From Candidatus Planktophila lacus (lineage in GTDB: Bacteria > Actinomycetota > Actinomycetes > Nanopelagicales > Nanopelagicaceae): a stretch of DNA of 64,000 nucleotides. Position 1 is the stretch's first letter; each line of letters begins with the position of its first letter. Positions 34,256 to 42,661 of this stretch are shown in pieces. The notes beneath the pieces were generated by a model that had not been told where the DNA came from, did not search any database, and was given only the letters and a program-made list of their open reading frames with translations. The position numbers were made by a program, and so were the translations under genes. The DNA is taken from positions 620,001 through 684,000 of the forward strand of contig NZ_CP016780.1 in assembly GCF_002288325.1 (NCBI RefSeq). Direction: 5' to 3'.

Positions 34256-35168
34256 AAACGCGCTCCAATCTTTTGTTGATCATTTAACTATTGAACGCGG
34301 TTTATCAAGCAACTCTATATCTGCCTATAAACGAGACCTTGCCAAATTTTCTGAGTATCTAGTTTTTGAAAAGTTAGATTTTGAGCGTTTGAGTGAAGAT
34401 GAAATTATCAGTTTCGAGGTTTGGCTTAAAGGTTTAGGAATGGCAGTTACTAGTATCAACCGCAACATCTCGGCGTTAAAGAGTTTCTACAAATATCTAG
34501 CGCAAGAGTTTTCAACAAATAATCCAGTTAGCGCTGTAGCGAGTTCGAAAGTACCACGCCGTCTACCGAAGGCGCTGACGATTAAAGAGATTACTTCACT
34601 TATTGATTCCACAAAGCGTGAAGGTGATCCTATTTCGCTCCGTGATCATGCGATCATCGAACTTCTCTATGGCACGGGGGCGCGCGTGAGTGAGATTGTC
34701 GGAATCGACATCAACGATTTTGCGCAGAGTGATATCGAAGGCAATCCCATAACGACTCTGAAGTTGAGAGGTAAGGGATCAAAAGAGCGGATTGTGCCCC
34801 TTGGAAGTTTCGCAAAGAGCGCTCTCGATGAGTATTTAGTTCGAATTAGACCGAACCTGCTGACTAAAAGTAAATCAGCAAGGGTTGAGACCGCACTATT
34901 CTTAAATCAACGGGGGAGCCGCCTCTCGCGACAGAGCGCATGGCAGATGATTTCGGATGCCGCAGATTCAACTGGCTTATCCGGCAAAGTTTCTCCGCAC
35001 GTCTTTAGACATTCCTATGCCACGCATTTGCTAGACGGTGGTGCTGATATTCGCGTGGTTCAAGAGTTGTTGGGGCATGCTTCAGTGACCACAACTCAGA
35101 TCTATACCCTGATTACGATAGATAAAGTGCGCGAAGCCTATGCAACCGCGCACCCGCGGGCTAATTAA
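34245..35168 (+). CDS. xerD: Tyrosine recombinase XerD
   Basis: 307-aa site-specific recombinase that resolves chromosome dimers with a XerC or homodimer partner at dif. An N-terminal SAM-like core-binding domain (about 1-90) precedes the catalytic domain with R in GTGARVSE, K in GKGSKER, HxxR in HVFRHSYATH, H in LLGHASV and the nucleophile Y in TQIYT. Start: ATG 34245 inside the ald end, giving the usual [15 protein letters not shown] longer frame from 34200 is less likely. Confidence 0.95.
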   Translation: MKFENALQSFVDHLTIERGLSSNSISAYKRDLAKFSEYLVFEKLDFERLSEDEIISFEVWLKGLGMAVTSINRNISALKSFYKYLAQEFSTNNPVSAVASSKVPRRLPKALTIKEITSLIDSTKREGDPISLRDHAIIELLYGTGARVSEIVGIDINDFAQSDIEGNPITTLKLRGKGSKERIVPLGSFAKSALDEYLVRIRPNLLTKSKSARVETALFLNQRGSRLSRQSAWQMISDAADSTGLSGKVSPHVFRHSYATHLLDGGADIRVVQELLGHASVTTTQIYTLITIDKVREAYATAHPRAN

Positions 35169-35575
35169 ATTCCGCGGAGTCTACGAGCAAGAATCGATTG
35201 ATCGCCTTTAGCTTCAAGATCAGCAACGATTACTGCGATTGATTCACGAACAATTCGACCGCGATCTACGGCAAGTCCTAGATCTCCACGCAGAGTAAGT
35301 CGTGCTTGATCGAGATCAAACAACTCATCTGGAGATAAGTAAACGGTGATCTTCTCATCGTGTTTTTCGCGACCCGAAGGAGAGCGATCAACTGTTGTAA
35401 CGCGACGACGTGGCGTTGAGCGAACTCCCTTCTTTGTCTTCGGAGCTGTTGCTGCAACACCAATTGGCTTGCTGACTTCTTGGGCTTCTTCAACAACTTG
35501 GCGAACTGCGCTAAGTGCGGGCGTATTCGCGCGGAAGAGTTCATCTGCTCCAGGCAAGCTTGCTCTACGTGTCAT
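35165..35575 (-). CDS. Small DNA-binding partner of ParA with RHH-like C-terminus
   Basis: 136-aa protein. Residues 1-75 are Pro/Lys/Arg-rich and probably disordered. Residues 76-136 (KITVYLSPDELFDLDQARL, then GRIVRESIAVIVADLEA) look like a ribbon-helix-helix domain: a beta strand then two helices. It overlaps the parA stop by 4 bases, so it is the likely partner of that ATPase in place of a ParB. It is convergent with xerD, overlapping by 4 bases. The function is unproven. Confidence 0.75.
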   Translation of the reverse strand: MTRRASLPGADELFRANTPALSAVRQVVEEAQEVSKPIGVAATAPKTKKGVRSTPRRRVTTVDRSPSGREKHDEKITVYLSPDELFDLDQARLTLRGDLGLAVDRGRIVRESIAVIVADLEAKGDQSILARRLRGI

Positions 35576-36456
35576 CGTGCGCCTCCTCGGGCAATTAGTT
35601 CACGGGCTAATCTGCGATAAGAAGCAGCGCCCCCTGATGATGATGCATAACTAGTAATTGGTTCACCGGCGACAGTTGTTTCTGAGAAACGAATAGTTTT
35701 AGCGATAATTGTTTCAAAGACATCATCTGGATACTTTTCCAAGATCGCAGTCAATACCTCGCGGTTGTGAAGTGTCTTCTTCTCGTACATCGTCGCAAGG
35801 ATTCCAATGAGATTTAGATCAGGGTTTAGGAAGCTCTTAACTTTCTCGATGTTTCCCTTGAGTTCAATAAATCCGTGAAGTGCAAAATATTCACATTGCA
35901 GAGGAACGATAACTTCATCGGATGCAACAAGTGCGTTGATCGTTAGCTGTCCCATTGTTGGTTGGCAGTCGATCAAGACAACGTCGTAACGATCCTTTAG
36001 GCGACCAAGTGCGCGCTTTAAATACTGTTGTCCGCCAATTTCAGCGCCAAGAGTTGTTTCAGCGGTACCGAGGTCGCGGTTAGCAGGAAGGAAATCTAGA
36101 TTTGCAACAGATGATTTAAGGACGATCTCATCGATATTCGCATCCGGTGTCATCAAGGCGTAATAGACAGTGTTCTCAAGTGGTAGCGCGTGCGCATTTA
36201 CTCCAAGGCCTAGCGATAATCCGCCTTGTGGGTCGAAGTCAACGAGCAGTACGCGACGACCAAGTTCTGCAATGGCTGCACCGAGATTGATAGTTGTAGT
36301 TGTCTTACCTACGCCGCCCTTTTGATTAAAGATCGAGATGATCTTCGCTGGCTGGCCCTCAACTGGGGCTGGCGGAACGCGGAAGTTTTTCGGTTCGCGC
36401 CCGAGAAGAGTGGCGGTAGTTGCCACATCATCATCAAATGTCGATTTAGCGTTCAA
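35572..36456 (-). CDS. ParA-like chromosome partitioning ATPase
   Basis: 294-aa deviant Walker A ATPase. It has KGGVGKTTTTINLG near residue 46, Walker A' LLVDFDPQGG near 70, and VLIDCQPTMGQLT near 136. It starts at TTG 36456, 8 bases after an AGAGG Shine-Dalgarno. It sits beside scpAB and xerD, as the second ParA-like gene does in other actinobacteria, not with the oriC parAB pair. It is divergent from scpA with 77 bases between. Confidence 0.93.
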   Translation of the reverse strand: MNAKSTFDDDVATTATLLGREPKNFRVPPAPVEGQPAKIISIFNQKGGVGKTTTTINLGAAIAELGRRVLLVDFDPQGGLSLGLGVNAHALPLENTVYYALMTPDANIDEIVLKSSVANLDFLPANRDLGTAETTLGAEIGGQQYLKRALGRLKDRYDVVLIDCQPTMGQLTINALVASDEVIVPLQCEYFALHGFIELKGNIEKVKSFLNPDLNLIGILATMYEKKTLHNREVLTAILEKYPDDVFETIIAKTIRFSETTVAGEPITSYASSSGGAASYRRLARELIARGGAR

Positions 36457-36521
36457 GCGAGAAACCTCTTTCTGTTGGCGCGACTCTACGCTCCATGCGC
36501 AGATTTGAGCAAGTAAAGAAG

Positions 36522-36527
36522 TAAGGT
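36522..36527 (+). promoter_or_regulatory. -10 element of leaderless scpAB transcript (TAAGGT)
   Basis: TAAGGT ends six bases before the scpA GTG at 36534, in the 77-base divergent region shared with parA. Confidence 0.5.
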
Positions 36528-36533
36528 TCGCAG

Positions 36534-37484
36534 GTGGATATCGAGATAAGCCCTGCAGATTTAAGCGCAGCGGATATGAGCGGGGGCTCTGACGTATCGA
36601 TCGAGAGTTCTCCCTTTAACGTCCACCTAGATAACTTTGATGGCCCCTTTGATCTCCTGCTCCAGCTCATCTCGCGCCACAAGATGGATATCACCGAGGT
36701 CTCGCTGAGCATCGTTACCGATGAATTCATCTCCTTTATCCGAGCTCTTGAGGCCTCTGGTGAAGGCTGGCGCTTAGACCAAGCCACCGAGTTCTTGGTT
36801 ATCGCTGCGACCTTGCTCGATCTAAAGGCAGCCCGCCTCTTGCCTAGCGGTGAAATCGAAGATGAAGAAGACCTAGCCTTGCTCGAAGCCCGCGACATCC
36901 TCTTTGCCCGTTTGCTCCAATATCGCGCCTTTAAGGAGATCGCAGCGACCTTTGCCGCGCGCATTGAAGCCGCCGATAAGTCATTTGCCCGCGTTGTAGC
37001 CCTGGATCCCGCCCTTTCCGCGCTTCTGCCTGAGGTCCTGATCGGGGTAGGCGCACCGCGCTTTGCCGCCATTGCTGAGCGCGTACTTACCCCTAAAACC
37101 CCACCTGTCGTTGCTGTAGAACACCTCCACACCAGCCTGGTGAGCGTGACTGAGGAGTCAAAGCGGGTAGTTGAGGCCCTTCGCAAGTCCCGCACACTAA
37201 GTTTCCGAAACCTCTGCTCTGATGCGGACTCAACCCTGGTCGTCGTTGCCCGGTTCCTAGCCCTGCTCGATCTTTATCGCCAGGGTGCGCTCCGTTTTGA
37301 GCAGGTAATTGCCCTCGGTGAGCTCCAGATCAGCTGGACCGGCTCAGATGAGGGCGAGGTCGCTGCTTCAGATGAGTTCGATATCCCAGTCACCCTGCTT
37401 GATGACGGAGCCAGCGATGAACCAGAGGACGAAACCCCAGATTTAAGCGTAGTAAATGAGACAGAAGGTGGAGAAAATGTCTAA
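36534..37484 (+). CDS. scpA: Segregation and condensation protein ScpA
   Basis: 316-aa kleisin that closes the SMC ring with ScpB. It has FNVHLDNFDGPFDLLLQLISRHKMDI near residue 28, the central AARLLPSGE segment, and a winged-helix C-terminus (TLVVVARFLALLDLYRQGAL). Extended acidic ends are seen. It starts at GTG 36534, leaderless by the -10 spacing. GC content is visibly higher than in neighbours (about 60-66% in sampled lines). Confidence 0.93.
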   Translation: MDIEISPADLSAADMSGGSDVSIESSPFNVHLDNFDGPFDLLLQLISRHKMDITEVSLSIVTDEFISFIRALEASGEGWRLDQATEFLVIAATLLDLKAARLLPSGEIEDEEDLALLEARDILFARLLQYRAFKEIAATFAARIEAADKSFARVVALDPALSALLPEVLIGVGAPRFAAIAERVLTPKTPPVVAVEHLHTSLVSVTEESKRVVEALRKSRTLSFRNLCSDADSTLVVVARFLALLDLYRQGALRFEQVIALGELQISWTGSDEGEVAASDEFDIPVTLLDDGASDEPEDETPDLSVVNETEGGENV

Positions 37485-38028
37485 TCCCGAACTCGAGCGT
37501 TCCATCGAGGCGATCCTGATGGTCGTAGATGAGCCGGTTACCGAGCTAACCCTGGCCTCAGTTCTAGAACGTACCGTCGACGAGGTAGTCGAGGCGCTTG
37601 AACACCTAACCGGTTCATACGAGGGCCGTGGCTTCTCCCTGAAGGCGATCAACGGAGGATGGCGTTTTTACAGCCACCCAGAATGCTCGGCTGTGGTGGA
37701 GAAATTTGTTCTAGATGGCCAGCAGAACCGCCTTACTCAGGCAGCGCTCGAAACCCTTGCTGTCATCGCCTACCGCCAGCCGGTCTCGCGTGCCCGCGTA
37801 TCGGCGATCCGCGGCGTAAACGTTGAAGCAGTGATGAAGACCTTAGTTACCCGAGGGCTGGTCGAGGAGGCAGGGCTAGAGCCTGAGACCGGGGCGATCT
37901 TGTATAAGACCACCAGCTACTTCTTAGAGAGACTCGGACTTAACTCACTTGGCGATCTGCCAGCGCTGGCTCCATACCTGCCGGATCTCGATCGCCTTGA
38001 TGAGATCTTGGAATCACTCACCGACTAA
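37477..38028 (+). CDS. scpB: Segregation and condensation protein ScpB
   Basis: 183-aa tandem winged-helix protein that binds ScpA and SMC. It has LERSIEAILMVVDEPV near the start and the family core LTQAALETLAVIAYRQPVSRARVSAIRG near residue 86. Start: ATG 37477, overlapping scpA by 8 bases, with an AGGTGGAG Shine-Dalgarno 4 bases upstream. Its GC is also raised. Confidence 0.94.
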   Translation: MSNPELERSIEAILMVVDEPVTELTLASVLERTVDEVVEALEHLTGSYEGRGFSLKAINGGWRFYSHPECSAVVEKFVLDGQQNRLTQAALETLAVIAYRQPVSRARVSAIRGVNVEAVMKTLVTRGLVEEAGLEPETGAILYKTTSYFLERLGLNSLGDLPALAPYLPDLDRLDEILESLTD

Positions 38029-38058
38029 GCCGCTTTTACGCTCAGTCTGGCCCCTACT

Positions 38059-38088
38059 TTGACCCTTACGCCTGCTTTGGCGTAGACT
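38059..38088 (+). promoter_or_regulatory. Promoter upstream of rluB
   Basis: TTGACC (38059-38064) and TAGACT (38083-38088) are separated by 18 bases. The -35 is the same as in both rrn promoters. The transcript would have a leader of about 70 bases containing a GGGG/CCCC hairpin around GGGGGAG at 38138. Confidence 0.65.
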
Positions 38089-38165
38089 CACGTCTCAACT
38101 TCCCCTTGATGGATTAGCAATCGAGGACCATCAGTGTGGGGGAGCGCCCCTAATGACTGTCGAGA

Positions 38166-38891
38166 ATGGATAGCCAAATGGCCGAAATGCGCCTAAATAA
38201 AATTATCGCCGACGCTGGAATTACGAGCCGTCGCGGAGCCGATGAGTTAATCATGGATGGTCGAGTAAGCGTGGATGGATTCGTCTGTCGTGAGCTGGGC
38301 GCCAGGTTTGACCCACAAATGGTGAAAGTCATGGTAGATGGTGAGACAATTACACGCTCAATAACTAAGTCTTATCTTGTACTTCATAAACCTAAAGGCG
38401 TTCTGTCAACGATGTTTGACCCGGAAGGTCGCCCCTCATTAGCAGACTTTATTGACCTTAGAAAAGAGCGCCTTTTCCACGTGGGACGCCTTGATAAGGA
38501 TTCTGAAGGGCTAATCCTGCTGACCAATGACGGGGATTTAACCTTTAGAGCCACCCACCCGTCTTTTGGGCTGGAAAAGACCTACATTATTGAATTTGAT
38601 GGAAAGCTCCCGGTTGGGGCTGAGAAGACCCTTTTGAAGGGGATCGAGCTTGAGGATGGAATTGGCCGAGTTCTCTCATTTAAACAGTTGAGTCCCCAGT
38701 GGCTAGAGGTCACAATCCACGAAGGCAGATACCACATCATCCGCCGGCTAATGGAGGCAGTCGATGTCACCGTACTTAGATTGATCCGTACGAACTTCGG
38801 CCCCATCTCATTGGGAGATACCCCTGAAGGAAGATGGCGAGATCTAAATGCAGGTGAATTAGCAAACCTACAAAAGGCTTTAGACTTATAA
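38166..38891 (+). CDS. rluB: 23S rRNA pseudouridine synthase, RluB/RsuA family
   Basis: 241-aa enzyme with an N-terminal S4 domain (RLNKIIADAGITSRRGADELI) and a catalytic domain with the aspartate in GRLDKDSEGLILLTNDG near residue 101. It fits the scpAB-rluB-cmk order of actinobacteria. Starts at ATG 38166, 38178 or 38184 are all possible. A six-codon upstream frame (38153-38173) overlaps the first ATG. Confidence 0.93.
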   Translation: MDSQMAEMRLNKIIADAGITSRRGADELIMDGRVSVDGFVCRELGARFDPQMVKVMVDGETITRSITKSYLVLHKPKGVLSTMFDPEGRPSLADFIDLRKERLFHVGRLDKDSEGLILLTNDGDLTFRATHPSFGLEKTYIIEFDGKLPVGAEKTLLKGIELEDGIGRVLSFKQLSPQWLEVTIHEGRYHIIRRLMEAVDVTVLRLIRTNFGPISLGDTPEGRWRDLNAGELANLQKALDL

Positions 38892-38929
38892 CGTTTTATC
38901 TATACAGGGTATATAAGCCCATAAACCTA

Positions 38930-39122
38930 TTTATCGATATGAATTACGGAAGTCGATTTTTTACCTATTTATCGATATTTATAGCCGAAATTGAGCATAA
39001 ATTGTGTCGTTTTTAACTATTTATCGATATTCATGAAATTTCGGTTGTGGAGCGGTTCTCAGGAAGGCCTTAACTAGGTGCTTATCGATATCGTAAAAGC
39101 GTTTACTAGATATATCGATAAA
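38930..39122 (+). repeat. Cluster of five TATCGATA palindromes in AT-rich DNA
   Basis: The palindrome TATCGATA occurs at 38932-38939, 38970-38977, 39022-39029, 39083-39090 and 39113-39120. The first three sit in CTATTTATCGATAT. The fifth is an exact inverted copy of TTTATCGATAT. The 281-base gap before aroH is AT-rich and has no other coding signal. Start-to-start spacings are 38, 52, 61 and 30. Possible roles are an operator for aroH-tyrA or a binding array for the nearby ParA/RHH pair. Neither is shown. Confidence 0.85.
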
Positions 39123-39160
39123 ACGCGATATATATAATGACCAGTTCAACTTTCTGCGGG

Positions 39161-39166
39161 TACTAT
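39161..39166 (+). promoter_or_regulatory. -10 element of leaderless aroH transcript (TACTAT)
   Basis: TACTAT ends six bases before ATG 39173. A possible -35 ATGACC lies at 39137-39142, 18 bases upstream. Confidence 0.6.
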
Positions 39167-39172
39167 TGGCCA

Positions 39173-39538
39173 ATGTCTACGGTTAGAGCGATACGCGGGG
39201 CGGTTCAGGCGCAGGCCAATACCGCCGAGGCGATAGACGCTGCCACCAAAGAGCTGTTGGCTGAGATGCTTCGGGCCAACGCAATTACCGCCGTTGACTT
39301 CATCTCGGTGATCTTTACCGTCAGCCCGGATCTAAATGCAGCATTTCCAGCGAGCTCTGCTCGTGAGCTTGGATTTACTGATGTTCCGCTCATCTGTTCT
39401 GTAGAAATCGGAGTTCCCGGCTCGCTCGAACGCACTATTCGCATTATGGCTCACGTTGAAAGTGACCTAAAAAAGTCAGAAATCAACCATATCTACCTAG
39501 GCGGAGCAAAGGTTTTACGCCGAGATATAGCTCAGTAG
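39173..39538 (+). CDS. aroH: Chorismate mutase, AroH type
   Basis: 121-aa AroH-fold chorismate mutase, which makes prephenate for Tyr and Phe. It has VRAIRGAVQAQANTAEAI at the start, DFISVIFTVSPDLNAAFPA near 41, and VPLICSVEIGVPGSLERTIRIMAHVE. I place the start at ATG 39173: it gives the family N-terminus and follows a -10 hexamer by six bases. An in-frame ATG at 39137 would lie upstream of that -10. tyrA follows after 8 bases. Confidence 0.92.
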   Translation: MSTVRAIRGAVQAQANTAEAIDAATKELLAEMLRANAITAVDFISVIFTVSPDLNAAFPASSARELGFTDVPLICSVEIGVPGSLERTIRIMAHVESDLKKSEINHIYLGGAKVLRRDIAQ

Positions 39539-39546
39539 GCGCGCAG

Positions 39547-40632
39547 ATGATGGCGATAAATGAAGGCAAAGGGTTTGGCTCAATCCGGATAATCGGTTCT
39601 GGCCTTATCGGAACATCGATCGGCTTGGCTCTTGCTTCCCGCGGAGTCCAAGTAGAGATGCTCGACCTTGATCAAAAGGCCCAGAAATTAGCCCAAGATC
39701 TGATCGCCTCAGAGATATCAGGAGCGCCAGAGGTAATCCTCTTCGCAATCCCTGCCAGCGCACTCGCAGAGACCTTTGAAGGAGAATTTGCACTCAACCC
39801 AGGATCTAAATTTATAGATATTGCTAGTGTGAAAACTAAACCTCAGGTTGAAGTATCAAGAATTAACGGCGCGGCAAAGCGCTTTCTCGCCACACACCCC
39901 ATGGCTGGCCGGGAAGTCGGGGGAGCCGCCAGCGCCCGAGCAGATTTATTCGAAGGTCGTAGCTGGATTTACTGCCCAACTTTTGCTGATGGAATCCAAG
40001 TTGAGACAGATGTTCTCGAGGCCGGCCTCTGGTTGATCAACTCACTAGGAGCAAAGCCGGTATCGATGTCTGCCGCCCACCATGATTCGGCAGTGGCATT
40101 GGTTTCCCATCTGCCGCAGGTCGTCTCCTCACTTTTGGCCGCGCAACTCAAGGGGGCAAAGTCAGAGGACTTGGATCTTGCAGGCGCCGGCCTTCGCGAC
40201 ACAACGCGTATCGCCGCTTCGGATCCAGAGCTATGGCAAGAAATTATCTCCAGCAACGCCCAAGAGATTTTGCCGCTATTAATAAATCTACAAAACGATC
40301 TTGGTTCACTTATTAATTCGCTAGATGATCCTGCGAAGGTTGGTTCATTTATCGCCGCGGGCAATGAGGGGCGATCGAAGATCCCTGGCAAGCATGGTGG
40401 AAAGGCTCGCGAGTACACGCAGTTGCCGGTGGTTATTGAAGATAAGCCAGGACAACTCGCTGCGTTATTTGATGAATGTGCAAAAGCTTCAGTCAACATT
40501 GAAGATTTAACAATCGAACACTCACCTGGTCAGTTCACGGGCTTAATAACTCTTGCTCTATCGGCTAGCGATGCTGCCATCTTACAGAAACATCTCGAAG
40601 AGTCGGGTTGGAACGTTCACGCTCCAAGATAG
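39547..40632 (+). CDS. tyrA: Prephenate dehydrogenase with ACT domain
   Basis: 361-aa NAD-dependent enzyme of tyrosine synthesis. It has the Rossmann motif IIGSGLIGTSIGLALA near residue 14, the catalytic His region ATHPMAGREVGGA near 117, and a C-terminal ACT domain (PVVIEDKPGQLAALFDECAK, about 294-361), probably for tyrosine feedback. It lies directly after chorismate mutase, so the two consecutive steps are coupled. ATG 39547 and 39550 are both possible starts. Confidence 0.93.
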   Translation: MMAINEGKGFGSIRIIGSGLIGTSIGLALASRGVQVEMLDLDQKAQKLAQDLIASEISGAPEVILFAIPASALAETFEGEFALNPGSKFIDIASVKTKPQVEVSRINGAAKRFLATHPMAGREVGGAASARADLFEGRSWIYCPTFADGIQVETDVLEAGLWLINSLGAKPVSMSAAHHDSAVALVSHLPQVVSSLLAAQLKGAKSEDLDLAGAGLRDTTRIAASDPELWQEIISSNAQEILPLLINLQNDLGSLINSLDDPAKVGSFIAAGNEGRSKIPGKHGGKAREYTQLPVVIEDKPGQLAALFDECAKASVNIEDLTIEHSPGQFTGLITLALSASDAAILQKHLEESGWNVHAPR

Positions 40633-40708
40633 ACTAGTTGTTGGTAACTATCACTAAGAATTTTCAAAGCAGTACACCGCGCAGGGCAATGATGGGATGT
40701 AAGTAGAA

Positions 40709-42661
40709 ATGATCGTTGTAGCCATCGATGGACCAAGCGGTGCGGGAAAGTCCAGCACATCAAAACTTGTTGCACAACGAGCAGGTTGGAATTATTTAGA
40801 TACTGGCGCTTTGTACCGTGCAGTCGCATGGTTGGCACTCAGAGAAAAAATTAGCTCTTCTGATGAAATCCTCTCCGCTCTTGCCGACAACACAATTCAC
40901 TTCATCGCAGATCCTAAAGATCCCAAAGTTTTTGTTGGAGATGTTGATGTATCTACAGAGATTAGAAGTGAAAAAGTCACTGAAAGCGTTAGCGCAATTA
41001 GCGCAATTCCAGAAATTCGCGCCGCACTTCTAACTTTACAACGCAGATTGATAAATAGCGCGGAGCGCGGAATCGTTGTTGAAGGCCGTGATATAGGTAC
41101 GGTTGTTGCACCAGATGCACCGTTGAAGATTTATCTACAAGCAGATATCGCGGCTCGCGCCGCAAGACGTTCTAGCGAAATAGCAGCGCCAGTGGCGAGC
41201 GTTTCAGAATCTCTAAACCAACGCGATGAAATCGATTCGAATCGCGCAGTATCTCCTTTAGCTAAAGCATCTGATGCAGTTTTAATTGACTCTACAGAAC
41301 TGGATTTAGAAGAGACGGTAGAACGCGTCTGGGAGTTATTGAAAGAGCGTTCCCTGCTCGGTCTTCCAATCGTTGCAATTTTAGGTCGACCTAACGTTGG
41401 TAAATCAACTTTGATTAACCGTTTCATTGGACGTCGCGAAGCGATTGTTGAAGATACTCCTGGTGTGACACGTGATCGTGTTCAGTATGAATGCGAATGG
41501 GGCGGACGTCGTTTCATAATTATGGATACCGGTGGTTGGGAATCAAAGCCGGATGGAATTTCTGTGCAAGTTAGCGCATCTGCAGAACTTGCAATGCAAG
41601 AGGCGGATGTTCTCGCCTTCGTAGTTGATGCCCATGTGGGCGCACTAGATGAAGATGACATTTTGGTTCAGGAGCTTCGCAAAGTTAAGAAACCGATGGT
41701 TCTTATCGCAAATAAAGTTGATAGCGATGTAGATGAGGCGGATGCACACGCGCTCTGGAACCTTGGTCTTGGTGAACCTCGATTTGTATCTGCACTTCAT
41801 GGTCGTGGCAGCGGAGATTTACTTGATTACATCGTGCGCGAGATGCCAGAAGTTGGTGGCGCACAAACTCAAGATGGTTATCGCAAAATTGCACTCATCG
41901 GTCGACCAAATGTTGGTAAATCAAGTTTGCTAAATGCGCTTGCGGGCGAGAATCGTTCAATCGTTGATGATGTCGCCGGAACAACTCGCGACCCAGTAGA
42001 TGAATTGATTGAATTCGGGGGATCGATCTGGCGGTTTATCGACACTGCGGGCTTGCGTAAACGCGCGAATCAAGCCAGCGGAACTGACTATTACGCAACC
42101 CTTCGCACTCAGAGCGCACTGGAACGTTGTGAATGTGCGGTAGTTGTTCTAGATGCTTCGCTACCAATTTCTGAGCAGGATCTACGCGTCATCACCATGG
42201 TCGAAGAGGCCGGCAAAGCGATGGTGATCGTGATGAATAAATGGGATCTCGTCGATGAAGATCGCCGCGATCAATTAGATAAAGAGATCGACCGCCACCT
42301 TGATCAGGTCGAATGGGCCCAGCGAGTAAATGTTGCCGCCAAGACTGGTTGGCACCGTGATCGTTTAGCTCCAGCTCTTCGCACCGCGATCGATAGCTGG
42401 GAACGCCGCGTTCCAACCGCCAAACTCAACTCGTTCTTGGGCGCCCTCATCGGTGCGACCCCACCTCCAGTTCGTGGCGGCAAGCAACCAAAGATTTACT
42501 ACGCAACACAGGCCGGTATCGCACCCCCTAAGTTCGTTATCTTCTCCAGCGGTTGGATCGAGCCTTCTTATCGTCGCTTTATTGAACGTCGTTTGCGCGA
42601 AGAGTTCGGCTTCCCAGGCACGCCAGTTATGGTCGCGATTCGAGTAAAAGAGCGCGATTAA
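40709..42661 (+). CDS. cmk-der: Fused cytidylate kinase - GTPase Der
   Basis: 650-aa fusion. Residues 1-215 are CMP kinase (P-loop GPSGAGKSS near residue 9, [12 protein letters not shown] near 127). Residues about 222-650 are the ribosome assembly GTPase Der, with two G domains (both with GRPNVGKS, near 226 and 397; NKVD and NKWD) and a C-terminal KH-like domain. The two genes are neighbours in most actinobacteria, and the fused form is known in some. The stop overlaps the next ATG by one base. Confidence 0.95.
   Translation: MIVVAIDGPSGAGKSSTSKLVAQRAGWNYLDTGALYRAVAWLALREKISSSDEILSALADNTIHFIADPKDPKVFVGDVDVSTEIRSEKVTESVSAISAIPEIRAALLTLQRRLINSAERGIVVEGRDIGTVVAPDAPLKIYLQADIAARAARRSSEIAAPVASVSESLNQRDEIDSNRAVSPLAKASDAVLIDSTELDLEETVERVWELLKERSLLGLPIVAILGRPNVGKSTLINRFIGRREAIVEDTPGVTRDRVQYECEWGGRRFIIMDTGGWESKPDGISVQVSASAELAMQEADVLAFVVDAHVGALDEDDILVQELRKVKKPMVLIANKVDSDVDEADAHALWNLGLGEPRFVSALHGRGSGDLLDYIVREMPEVGGAQTQDGYRKIALIGRPNVGKSSLLNALAGENRSIVDDVAGTTRDPVDELIEFGGSIWRFIDTAGLRKRANQASGTDYYATLRTQSALERCECAVVVLDASLPISEQDLRVITMVEEAGKAMVIVMNKWDLVDEDRRDQLDKEIDRHLDQVEWAQRVNVAAKTGWHRDRLAPALRTAIDSWERRVPTAKLNSFLGALIGATPPPVRGGKQPKIYYATQAGIAPPKFVIFSSGWIEPSYRRFIERRLREEFGFPGTPVMVAIRVKERD

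Noticed and set aside
34245-35168. XerD as an integrase of a mobile element
   Set aside because: It is in the conserved pyrG-ald-xerD-parA-scpAB order with no att repeats or phage genes nearby.
36446-37195. A 249-codon open frame antisense to scpA
   Set aside because: It is Ser/Arg/Lys-rich with no domain, and lies opposite a clear ScpA. The raised GC of scpA removes stop codons from the other strand.
38892-39136. Chromosomal origin or classic parS site
   Set aside because: No DnaA box cluster, no dnaA or dnaN gene, and no TGTTTCACGTGAAACA-type parS. The TATCGATA repeats do not match either.
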